Shown: positions 1 to 5,896, numbered from the stretch's first letter. The stretch is DNA of 7,561 bases from Paludibacter sp. UBA5753 (GCA_002427615.1 DIFH01000056.1:54386-61946), one strand, 5' to 3'. A program made the numbers and translations. The notes: generated from the sequence alone by a model not told the origin.

Positions 1-268
1 GGGGATTAATAACATTGGTAAAAACCATCGAAGGACCCAGAAATACATCATCTTCGCAAACCACCCCTGTGTAAACCGAAACATTATTCTGAATCTTCAC
101 ATTACGCCCTAATTTAACATAAGGCGAAATGACCACATTTTGACCGATATTACAACATTCACCTATGCTGCAACCGGACATTATATGTGAAAAATGCCAT
201 ATTTTCGTACCGTTTCCTATTTCACAACCTTCGTCTATTACGGCTGTTTCGTGTGCAAAGTAATTCAT
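1..268 (-). CDS. Partial WbpD/WlbB-like sugar-nucleotide N-acetyltransferase (N-terminal 89 codons; 3' end beyond the window)
   Basis: Translating the minus strand from the ATG at 268-266 gives an open frame to the window edge, starting MNYFAHETAVIDEGCEIGNG. The protein shows clear left-handed beta-helix hexapeptide repeats: AVIDEG, CEIGNG, CSIGEC, CNIGQN, VKLGRN, VKIQNN and VFLGPS, with a small or aliphatic residue every sixth position. The stretch VFLGPSMVFTNVINP near the cut end is characteristic of the WbpD/WlbB/FdtC/QdtC group, trimeric acetyl-CoA-dependent enzymes that N-acetylate an amino group on a nucleotide-linked sugar. Family members are roughly 190-200 residues, so about half is present. 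The start lies 7 bases after the stop of the upstream aminotransferase, which points to one transcript and consecutive reactions. There is no Shine-Dalgarno sequence, which is normal for this phylum. The class is secure. The exact sugar (a 3-amino uronic acid as for WbpD, or a 3-amino-dideoxyhexose as for FdtC/QdtC) cannot be settled from this half. Confidence 0.88.
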   Translation of the reverse strand, partial: MNYFAHETAVIDEGCEIGNGTKIWHFSHIMSGCSIGECCNIGQNVVISPYVKLGRNVKIQNNVSVYTGVVCEDDVFLGPSMVFTNVINP

Positions 269-275
269 GTGAGCT

Positions 276-1403
276 TTATTCAATAAATTCCAAAACGTTT
301 CGGGTTATATATTCTAACTGATCTTCAGCTAATTCAGTATGCATTGGCAATGAAAGCACGCATCCTGACAACTTTTCCGCTATCGGAAAATCTCCGTGTC
401 GGTAACGTGCATCCTGATATGCTTTTTGCAAATGCAACGGAACAGGATAATAAATCATGGCTGGTATTCCTTTGCTTTCGAGATATTTTTGTAATCCGGC
501 ACGATCGACATCGTTTAGTTTCAGAGTATACTGATGAAAAACATGGGTCGATTTTTTATCCCGGGCGGGAATAATTAATTTATCAGATGCCGAAAATGCT
601 TTATCATAAAATGATGCAGCAGCCTGACGATTAGCGATATATTCATCCAGATATTTCAGTTTCACCTCCAGAACTGCAGCCTGCATACTATCCAACCGGG
701 AGTTTACTCCAATAAAATCGTGATGATAACGCACGACCATACCATGGTTGGCAATTGAACGCATTTTGGCTGCCAGCTCATCATTATTCGTAAAAATGGC
801 GCCCCCATCTCCGTAACAACCAAGGTTCTTTGATGGAAAAAACGAGGTGCAACCTATTTCGCCCATACAACCTGAATTCATTTTTCGCCCATCCGAAAAA
901 GTATATACCGAACCTATTGACTGACACGCATCTTCAATCACGTAAAGATTATTTGCTTTGGCAATTTCAAGAACTGATTCCATGTTAGCGTTTTGCCCGA
1001 ATAAATGAACCGGAACAATGGCTTTGGTTTTGGGTGTGATTGCCTTCCTGAGTGAATCAACGTCAATATTGAAAGTACCGAAATCGACATCGACCAAAAC
1101 AGGAGTCAGACCCAACAATGCCACTACTTCAGCGGTTGCGATAAACGTAAAAGTGGGAGTAATCACTTCGTCGCCGGGCTTTAAATCCAGCGCCATCAAT
1201 GCAATTTGCAGAGCATCAGTCCCGTTTCCTACGGGAATAACATGTTTGACATCTAAATATCTTTCCAGGTCGCGTTGAAAATCATTTACCTTCCCTCCTT
1301 TGATAAATGTTGTTGTATCAAGAACTTCCTGAATCCCTGCATTCACCTCACTTTTTATTTTCTCGTACTGACCGCGCAGGTCGACCATCTGAATTTTATT
1401 CAT
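276..1403 (-). CDS. DegT/DnrJ/EryC1 family PLP-dependent sugar-nucleotide aminotransferase, WbpE-like
   Basis: This 375-residue protein has the full layout of the DegT/DnrJ/EryC1 sugar aminotransferases, which move an amino group from glutamate to a keto-sugar nucleotide in the cytoplasm. Visible motifs are VGNGTDAL (58-65, cofactor phosphate binding), DEVITPTFTF (78-87), IEDACQS (156-162, with Asp158 expected to contact the PLP pyridine nitrogen), FFPSKNLGCYGDGG (188-201, with Lys192 the expected Schiff-base lysine) and GVNSRLDSMQAA (232-243). The catalytic residues all appear intact and the length is normal. The acetyltransferase gene starts 7 bases downstream. In the P. aeruginosa Wbp pathway WbpE aminates a 3-keto UDP-GlcNAc-uronic acid and WbpD acetylates the product, so the pair fits UDP-diacetamido-uronate synthesis for O-antigen or capsule. 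A FdtB/QdtB-type enzyme for dTDP-3-amino-dideoxyhexose is the main alternative. The gene follows ybbR after a 93-base gap in which I see only weak promoter-like matches. ATG at 1403 is the only sensible start, since MNKIQMVDLRGQY is the usual family N-terminus. Confidence 0.92.
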   Translation of the reverse strand: MNKIQMVDLRGQYEKIKSEVNAGIQEVLDTTTFIKGGKVNDFQRDLERYLDVKHVIPVGNGTDALQIALMALDLKPGDEVITPTFTFIATAEVVALLGLTPVLVDVDFGTFNIDVDSLRKAITPKTKAIVPVHLFGQNANMESVLEIAKANNLYVIEDACQSIGSVYTFSDGRKMNSGCMGEIGCTSFFPSKNLGCYGDGGAIFTNNDELAAKMRSIANHGMVVRYHHDFIGVNSRLDSMQAAVLEVKLKYLDEYIANRQAAASFYDKAFSASDKLIIPARDKKSTHVFHQYTLKLNDVDRAGLQKYLESKGIPAMIYYPVPLHLQKAYQDARYRHGDFPIAEKLSGCVLSLPMHTELAEDQLEYITRNVLEFIE

Positions 1404-1496
1404 TTATATATTCTTCTGTGTTAAGAGCTTATATTAAATCAAAGGCATCATCTTTTCTGCAAATGAAACTATTCAAACTCCTCCAAAAACCTTTCT

Positions 1497-2486
1497 TCAC
1501 TTTATTTCGATAATATATTCAACCTCCTGAGGTTCGATTCTTACATTAGAAATAAAAGCTGTCGTATTGATAAATTTCAATTGTTGTTTTGTTTTTCTAT
1601 CCTTGGCAATGTCGTTATAATCGAGCATGACGGTCATATCTTTTTCACTTACCGAATTGAAATGACTCATCCCGATATTAAACTTTACGTTAACAAAAGC
1701 GGGAAAAGTTTTTATGGTTAAATTTTCAGGACAATTTAAAATTGAAACAGGAAGTTGTAATTCCTTTTCGGTAAACATTTCGACAAAAATACTCACTTTA
1801 GTTTCTGTTGCCGCAAACTTTACCGATTGAATCGGCCGAAGCCGGCAATTCAGAAAAGTCGTGTCGCTCAGTTTATTAAGTTCCACAGGCTCTGTTTTTA
1901 TAGTTTTCAACGCATCGAGTATGCGTTTCGGACCAAAAACCGTCATCTCTGAAGGTGAAAGATATATTTTATCACTCAACACATATTGATGAGCCAATTC
2001 AATTTTAGCATCAAGTTCGATAGGCAAAGTTTTGACGCTAAGTTTTTCGTACTGAATGATAAGCGAGTCGGGTTTAATTTCTATCACATTGGTCGAAGGC
2101 AGTAAAATCCGTGCAATTTTTCCTCTTATCTGATCGGGAGTAATAATAATTTCTCCTTTTTCATAAAAAACACGACCCAAATCGAAAGTTATGGCATTAA
2201 AATTTTTTCTGGTGTAAGCAAAAAGATTTAATCCCTGGTCTTTAATTTTTAACGTAATGTTTGTGGAACTGTTGTTATTTGTAATAGCAATATTTTGAGG
2301 CAACCCGTCAAAACGAACCGGAATTACAATTTCAGTTTCACGCTCTTTATCAAGGGCATTGACAAACCAAAAACCCGAAGCAAGGATGAGAAAGAGCAAA
2401 AAGCTTAAAGCATCCTTTGAAAAAAGGAATGATTTAAGCTTTAAAATGTAATATTTGAGTAATCGTATGATGCTGTTGTCAGCCAT
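1497..2486 (-). CDS. ybbR: YbbR-domain (CdaR-like) membrane-anchored protein
   Basis: I place the start at the ATG at 2486, giving 329 residues beginning MADNSIIRLLKYYILKLKSF. The frame stays open to an ATG at 2534, but that would overlap yajC by 38 bases, while the chosen start sits 10 bases after the yajC stop. A single membrane segment covers about residues 26-45 (ALSFLLFLILASGFWFVNAL). It follows a basic cytoplasmic leader, so the rest should lie outside the inner membrane. The outer part is rich in beta-strand and carries YbbR-type repeats, for example the ETEIVIPVRFDGLPQNIAI region right after the membrane segment and the IYLSPSEMTVFGPKRILDAL region in the middle. In Firmicutes the YbbR protein CdaR binds and regulates the diadenylate cyclase CdaA. 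Here no cdaA is adjacent, and the role in Bacteroidota is not established from this context. Its position directly behind yajC matches what I recall of Bacteroidales genomes. Family assignment is good; function is open. Confidence 0.85.
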   Translation of the reverse strand: MADNSIIRLLKYYILKLKSFLFSKDALSFLLFLILASGFWFVNALDKERETEIVIPVRFDGLPQNIAITNNNSSTNITLKIKDQGLNLFAYTRKNFNAITFDLGRVFYEKGEIIITPDQIRGKIARILLPSTNVIEIKPDSLIIQYEKLSVKTLPIELDAKIELAHQYVLSDKIYLSPSEMTVFGPKRILDALKTIKTEPVELNKLSDTTFLNCRLRPIQSVKFAATETKVSIFVEMFTEKELQLPVSILNCPENLTIKTFPAFVNVKFNIGMSHFNSVSEKDMTVMLDYNDIAKDRKTKQQLKFINTTAFISNVRIEPQEVEYIIEIK

Positions 2487-2496
2487 TTTACCCGAA

Positions 2497-2829
2497 TTAT
2501 TTTGTCGGAGTTTGGATATCTTCAGCAGTTGCAAAAACGGAGTTCTTATCTACTTTAATACGCACGTTTTCAGCAATTTCAATAATCACGGTTGTATCTT
2601 TTATTTCCTTTACTTTTCCGTAAATTCCGCCTGAAGTAACTACTCTATCGCCAGGTTGCATGGCTTCGCGTTGCTTTTTGATTTCTTTCTGACGTTTTGA
2701 TTGAGGACGAATCATAAAGAAATAAAATACCACAAAAATAAGCACCATCATCAATATCCCTGTATAACTGCTCGCACCGCTTCCCCCGGTAGCGCCGGGA
2801 GCCTGTAATAAAATACTTAGTAAATTCAT
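2497..2829 (-). CDS. yajC: Preprotein translocase subunit YajC
   Basis: This 110-residue protein is a standard YajC, the small inner-membrane subunit that associates with SecDF and the SecYEG translocon. A short glycine/serine-rich N-terminus (residues 11-21) leads into one membrane helix at about 24-40 (GILMMVLIFVVFYFFMI). The family signature RPQ follows at 41-43 with a basic stretch (SKRQKEIKKQRE), and then the cytoplasmic beta domain with GDRVVTSGGIYGKV at 60-73. Length and motif order are typical. A close match to the Bacteroidota promoter lies upstream with its -7 box 30 bases before the ATG, so the gene probably has its own transcript besides any read-through from nusB. ybbR begins 10 bases after its stop and is likely co-transcribed. 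secD and secF are not next to it in this window. Confidence 0.97.
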   Translation of the reverse strand: MNLLSILLQAPGATGGSGASSYTGILMMVLIFVVFYFFMIRPQSKRQKEIKKQREAMQPGDRVVTSGGIYGKVKEIKDTTVIIEIAENVRIKVDKNSVFATAEDIQTPTK

Positions 2830-2858
2830 GTTTTTAAAAATTAAATGTTTTATGTTTG

Positions 2859-2890
2859 CAAATATAGGAAATTAATATGTTATTACCATA
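2859..2890 (-). promoter_or_regulatory. Predicted promoter of yajC-ybbR (Bacteroidota primary sigma type)
   Basis: Read on the minus strand, a perfect -7 box TATATTTG (2866-2859) fits the consensus TAnnTTTG. A partial -33 box TATG (2890-2887, consensus TTTG) lies 20 bases upstream. Transcription would start near 2852, giving an AT-rich leader of about 23 bases before yajC. It lies in the 104-base gap after nusB, so yajC can be expressed independently of nusB. Prediction from consensus only. Confidence 0.65.
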
Positions 2891-2933
2891 CATTCAATTA
2901 TGTACAAATACATTTTAATGTTGATTTATACAA

Positions 2934-3884
2934 TTATTTTTTGTTTTCACTAAACATCACCACTTTTATCAGTTTATTGTCCTTTTTAAGTTGTCCGACA
3001 ATATTATCGAGTATGCCGTTGATAAATGTTCCACTTTTTTCGGTACTGTAATTTTTAGCTATTTCGATATATTCGTTCAATGTAACATTTACGGGAATAG
3101 TCGGGAAGTCCATCAACTCGGACAAAGCTACTTCCATGATCAAAATATCCATATAGGCAATACGGTCGAGTTCCCAGTTTTTGGCATTTTCGTCAATCAT
3201 CTGACGATATTGGTTTCCGTTTGTTAACACGCCACGTAAAAGTTTACGGGCAAATTCGGCATCTTCTTCGTCCTTAAACATAGGCAAAAGAGGCTGCTTT
3301 TCAGCATTATTTTTATCGAATCGTTTGATAGTTTTAATAATAAAACTGATAACAATTTCGATATCATCAACCCAGTAAATACTTTGATCTTCGATTGAAC
3401 TGTCAAGTTCCTCGTTCTGAAGAATAATTTTTTTATAAATCTTACGCCATATATCTTTATCCACAGCATAATCAGCTACCGATGCATTCATGTATTCCGC
3501 ATAAAAATCGGCGGCTACAATCTCATCAAACAATTCCTTGACGATATCGGGATGATTTACCCACGATAATTTCTGTTTTGCAAGATATTCATTAAACTGT
3601 ATATTTTCAGACAATTGCTTAATGAATTTGTTGTCAACAAAACGGGTGTTAGGATGTAAATCTTCTTCGGTGGGACGAAATTTGTTTCGTTTAGTTTCTA
3701 TGCGGGAAGCAGCGTATTGCGTAATCTCGATGGACAACTGCAATAAATGAAAATACAAATCGTAAGTTCTTTCGATACTGTGAAACAACTCCTTTTCGGC
3801 TATAGGAATAGATTTTCCTTCACCCTTGTAAAATGAATACAAGATTTGTACAATCTTAATTCGTAATAAGACTCGATTAATCAT
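2934..3884 (-). CDS. nusB: Transcription antitermination factor NusB (long Bacteroidota form)
   Basis: The 316-residue protein begins MINRVLLRIKIVQILYSFYK, a typical N-terminus of Bacteroidota NusB. The recognisable all-helical NusB domain is split. The first helix is at the N-terminus, and the remainder lies at about residues 204-305, with ARKLLRGV, WELDRIAYMDILIMEVALSEL (about 236-256), VTLNEYIEIAKNYS and the closing FINGILDNI (287-295). Between them is a helical, charged insertion of about 150 residues, which explains why it is more than twice the length of E. coli NusB (about 139). NusB binds NusE (ribosomal protein S10) and boxA RNA to promote rRNA antitermination. The second half keeps the core motifs, so it should be functional. 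It has its own predicted promoter upstream in the region shared with the divergent PUR-domain gene, and yajC follows after 104 bases. ATG at 3884 is favoured because it gives the conserved N-terminus. Confidence 0.95.
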   Translation of the reverse strand: MINRVLLRIKIVQILYSFYKGEGKSIPIAEKELFHSIERTYDLYFHLLQLSIEITQYAASRIETKRNKFRPTEEDLHPNTRFVDNKFIKQLSENIQFNEYLAKQKLSWVNHPDIVKELFDEIVAADFYAEYMNASVADYAVDKDIWRKIYKKIILQNEELDSSIEDQSIYWVDDIEIVISFIIKTIKRFDKNNAEKQPLLPMFKDEEDAEFARKLLRGVLTNGNQYRQMIDENAKNWELDRIAYMDILIMEVALSELMDFPTIPVNVTLNEYIEIAKNYSTEKSGTFINGILDNIVGQLKKDNKLIKVVMFSENKK

Positions 3885-3917
3885 AAAATTTTAGAACGCT
3901 TTTTTCAAATTTCGGGA

Positions 3918-3949
3918 CAAAGGTACATTTTTTTTTATTTGTAATAAAA
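3918..3949 (-). promoter_or_regulatory. Predicted promoter of nusB
   Basis: On the minus strand TACCTTTG (3925-3918) is an exact match to the Bacteroidota -7 consensus TAnnTTTG. TTTT (3949-3946) stands 20 bases upstream in the -33 position, three of four bases matching TTTG. The spacer contains a run of nine A. The expected start near 3911 leaves a leader of about 26 bases to the nusB ATG. Consensus match only. Confidence 0.65.
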
Positions 3950-4042
3950 TTTAAGGCCAAAAAAGTAAAAGCAACACTTTTGAATTAAATTCTTGTTTCC
4001 AATAGATATTTTAACAACAAAAGGTAAAAAAAGCTCCGTTTG

Positions 4043-4074
4043 TTTGATATATTCAAAAAAAATACTGAAATTTG
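4043..4074 (+). promoter_or_regulatory. Predicted promoter of the PUR-domain gene and threonine aldolase
   Basis: TTTG at 4043-4046 is an exact -33 box. Twenty bases downstream is GAAATTTG (4067-4074), which differs from TAnnTTTG only at its first base. A start near 4081 would give an AT-rich leader of about 73 bases before the ATG at 4154. It points away from the nusB promoter; the facing edges of the two predicted sites are 93 bases apart. The rest of the 269-base nusB/PUR spacer (3885-4153) holds no gene that I can support. Confidence 0.5.
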
Positions 4075-4153
4075 AGCACTCAACGATATGAATAATCTAT
4101 CATTTTTATTAATCGTTTAATTTTTAATTACTTATAAAAAAAGTAAAAGCCTT

Positions 4154-4549
4154 ATGGATATAGAGAAAAGAAAAATTGAGATTGAGAAAAAGGACAATGA
4201 AATAATTTATTCAAAAGCCATTAAAGCCGGAAAACGAATTTATTATTTAGACGTAAAGAAAAGCAGAAATGATGATTTATTTTTGGCTATCACCGAAAGT
4301 AAAAAGAAAGTGGTTGGATTTGATGAAGAGGCACAGGTTACTTACGAAAAACACAAAATATTCCTCTATAAAGAAGATTTCGACAAATTCATCGAAGGGC
4401 TTGAAGATGTTGTCAGTTTTATAAAACGCGAACAGGGCGAAGCTCCGCAACGCGAAGCAAGAACTCCGGAACAGGAACAAAACAATACAAAACCCGAAGA
4501 AACAGAAGAATCGAAACCCAAAAGCTTCTTTGATAAATTCAAATTCTAA
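4154..4549 (+). CDS. PUR-domain nucleic-acid-binding protein (DUF3276 / bacterial Pur-alpha-like)
   Basis: The 131-residue protein matches the small PUR-family proteins of Bacteroidota and spirochaetes. Residues about 14-92 form the single PUR repeat: NEIIYSKAIKAGKRIYYLDVKKSRNDDLFLAITESKK supplies the four-strand sheet, and KHKIFLYKEDFDKFIEGLEDVVSFIK gives the last strand and helix. Members studied from Borrelia bind single- and double-stranded nucleic acid and dimerise; the role in Bacteroidota is not defined. Residues about 93-122 are a low-complexity linker of Glu, Gln, Pro, Lys and Thr, ending in a short aromatic tail SFFDKFKF. The aldolase gene starts 32 bases downstream with no separate promoter visible, so the two are probably co-transcribed. 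The leader is A-rich with no Shine-Dalgarno sequence. Family is secure; biological role unknown. Confidence 0.88.
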   Translation: MDIEKRKIEIEKKDNEIIYSKAIKAGKRIYYLDVKKSRNDDLFLAITESKKKVVGFDEEAQVTYEKHKIFLYKEDFDKFIEGLEDVVSFIKREQGEAPQREARTPEQEQNNTKPEETEESKPKSFFDKFKF

Positions 4550-4551
4550 AT

Positions 4552-4565
4552 TAATCAGCTGATTA
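4552..4565. repeat. Perfect 14-base palindrome between the PUR gene and the aldolase
   Basis: TAATCAGCTGATTA reads the same on both strands. It begins 2 bases after the stop of the PUR-domain gene and ends 16 bases before the aldolase ATG. With no unpaired centre and no T-run it is a poor terminator. A dimeric-regulator site or a weak RNA structure is possible, as is chance. Confidence 0.6.
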
Positions 4566-4581
4566 CAAAAATATTAAATTA

Positions 4582-5610
4582 ATGAAAAGCTTCGCAAGCG
4601 ACAATTATTCAGGTATTCATCCCGAAATACTTGATGCTATACAACATGCCAATACACAACATGAAATATCGTATGGCGACGATTTTTATACCGCAAAAGC
4701 ACTTGAACTCTTCGAAAACTTGTTCGGAAATGTGAAAGTGCTTTATACTTTTAATGGGACAGGAGCTAACATCGTAAGTCTCAAATGTTGCACATTGCCA
4801 TTTCAATCAGTCATTTGTGCCGAAACCGCCCACATTAACTCCGACGAATGCGGCGCACCCACTCAAAATATCGGCAGTTCGCTCCTCACCTTACCCACTC
4901 CCGACGGAAAACTGACGCCTGAATTAATTAAACCTTTATTAACCCGGATTGGGAATGTTCACAACACGCAGCCGAAGGTAATTTCCATCAGCCAAAGCAC
5001 CGAACTTGGCACGGTTTACTCCATCGACGAACTGAATACACTTTGCCGCTTTGCCCACGAAAACGGTTTATACGTTCATTTGGACGGAGCCCGCATTTCG
5101 AATGCCGTTGCCTCGCTGGATGTAAGCCTGAAAAAAACAACCGTTGATTGCGGAGTTGATATTATGAGCTTTGGCGGCACCAAAAACGGGCTGATGATTG
5201 GCGAAGCTGTTTTGATTTTCAACGACAAATTAAAAGAAAATGCCCCTTATTTCCAAAAACAAACTGCACAACTTTTTTCTAAAAACCGCTTTATTGCCGC
5301 ACAATTTATAGCTCTACTAACCAATGATTTATGGAAAAGAATGGCGCTCCATTCCAATCGCATGGCTCAGTTACTGGCTACCGAAGTCGGCAAGATTCCA
5401 GGCGTAAAAGTAACCCGCAGCGTTGATGCCAATGCTGTTTTTGCCATTATTCCAACCCATGCTATCGAAGCTTTACAAAACAAATACCGCTTCTACGTTT
5501 GGGACGAACAAACCAAGGAACTCCGCTGGATGTGCTCGTTCGATACCACCGAAGCGGAAGTGATGGATTTTGCGGCTACACTCAGACAATTAGTGGAAAA
5601 AGGTCAATAA
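4582..5610 (+). CDS. ltaE: Low-specificity L-threonine aldolase
   Basis: This 342-residue, fold-type I PLP enzyme splits L-threonine or L-allo-threonine into glycine and acetaldehyde in the cytoplasm. Family motifs appear in order: FASDNYSGIHPEIL (4-17), YGDD (31-34), FNGTGAN (57-63), AETAHINSDECG (80-91, with His84 the expected residue stacking on the cofactor), LYVHLDGARI (163-172, with Asp168 and Arg171) and SFGGTKNGLMIGEAV (196-210, with Lys201 the expected Schiff-base lysine). No key residue is missing and the length is normal (about 330-350). The N-terminus MKSFASDNYSG matches the family, supporting the ATG at 4582. Specificity for L-threo versus L-allo forms cannot be read from the sequence; beta-eliminating lyases are related, but the SFGGTKNG motif favours threonine aldolase. 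It lies 32 bases behind the PUR-domain gene, probably on the same transcript. A 7-base inverted repeat (5606-5612 with 5626-5632) overlaps its stop codon but lacks a T-run. Confidence 0.93.
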   Translation: MKSFASDNYSGIHPEILDAIQHANTQHEISYGDDFYTAKALELFENLFGNVKVLYTFNGTGANIVSLKCCTLPFQSVICAETAHINSDECGAPTQNIGSSLLTLPTPDGKLTPELIKPLLTRIGNVHNTQPKVISISQSTELGTVYSIDELNTLCRFAHENGLYVHLDGARISNAVASLDVSLKKTTVDCGVDIMSFGGTKNGLMIGEAVLIFNDKLKENAPYFQKQTAQLFSKNRFIAAQFIALLTNDLWKRMALHSNRMAQLLATEVGKIPGVKVTRSVDANAVFAIIPTHAIEALQNKYRFYVWDEQTKELRWMCSFDTTEAEVMDFAATLRQLVEKGQ

Positions 5611-5683
5611 TGGTTGTTCGCTGCGCATTATTAATGGTTTATAGTGAATAAAAACTAACATAGTATCAGAAAGAAAACCCGGA

Positions 5684-5744
5684 GTTTGAGAAGAAAACGG
5701 CAATGTCAAGGCGCACTCGCAGAGATGGACGTTTTCTTGCAAAC
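5684..5744. repeat. Long imperfect inverted repeat (possible RNA stem-loop) between the aldolase and prfC
   Basis: The left arm GTTTGAGAAGAAAACG (5684-5699) pairs with the right arm CGTTTTCTTGCAAAC (5730-5744) over 14 base pairs, broken only by a two-by-one internal bulge. A 30-base loop separates them and contains GCGCACTCGC. The repeat starts 73 bases after the aldolase stop and ends 48 bases before the prfC promoter. No T-run follows either arm, so it is not a classic terminator. It could be a structured 3' end, a small RNA or a remnant of a repeat element. The rest of the 286-base spacer holds the prfC promoter and a heptamer repeat but no convincing gene. Confidence 0.55.
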
Positions 5745-5792
5745 ACTAAATAACGCGATGCAAATAATCCTTTCAACCTTCCAACCCCGGAT

Positions 5793-5823
5793 TTTGCCCT
5801 TTCCTCTTTTTTGCGTACTTTTG
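5793..5823 (+). promoter_or_regulatory. Predicted promoter of prfC (full consensus match)
   Basis: TTTG (5793-5796) and TACTTTTG (5816-5823) both match the Bacteroidota -33 and -7 consensus exactly, with a 19-base spacer. This is the best promoter match in the window. A start near 5830 gives a leader of about 67 bases, whose last third is the heptamer repeat, before the prfC ATG at 5897. Confidence 0.75.
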
Positions 5824-5860
5824 CACCCTCAAAAACCAGGAAAACATTCTCGTTTTCATA

Positions 5861-5891
5861 CTATCAACTATTCACTATCAACTATCAACTA
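5861..5891 (+). repeat. Heptanucleotide tandem repeat in the prfC leader
   Basis: Four heptamers stand in perfect register (CTATCAA, CTATTCA, CTATCAA, CTATCAA), followed by CTA, 5 bases before the prfC start codon. They occupy the position where ribosome-binding determinants would lie and are downstream of the predicted transcription start. The ten bases TATTCACTAT (5869-5878) recur inverted at 5641-5650, at the other end of the spacer. Confidence 0.8.
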
Positions 5892-5896
5892 AATAC

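Noticed and set aside
344..1278. Plus-strand open frames inside the aminotransferase gene.
   Set aside because: They lie entirely opposite a well-recognised minus-strand gene and their translations show no family features.
1404..1496. A promoter or coaE remnant in the gap between ybbR and the aminotransferase.
   Set aside because: Weak -7-like matches occur on the minus strand (TTCATTTG, TGCCTTTG), but each lacks a TTTG at the right spacing. The short open frame ending EERFLEEFE follows a stop codon and is too short to call a gene remnant.
2487..2534. A 16-residue N-terminal extension of ybbR starting at 2534.
   Set aside because: It would overlap yajC by 38 bases and adds residues encoded by the yajC 3' end in another frame. 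The ATG at 2486, 10 bases after the yajC stop, gives a normal YbbR N-terminus.
2891..2933. A terminator after nusB, from the inverted repeat ATGTA-TTTG-TACAT on the minus strand.
   Set aside because: The stem is only five AT-rich base pairs with no T-run, too weak for an intrinsic terminator.
5606..5632. A terminator hairpin overlapping the aldolase stop codon (AATAATG with CATTATT).
   Set aside because: A seven-pair AT-rich stem with a 13-base loop and no following T-run is not convincing.
5686..5892. A 68-codon plus-strand open frame in the ltaE-prfC spacer.
   Set aside because: It would need a TTG start, runs through the stem-loop, the prfC promoter and the heptamer repeat, and its translation resembles no protein family I know.
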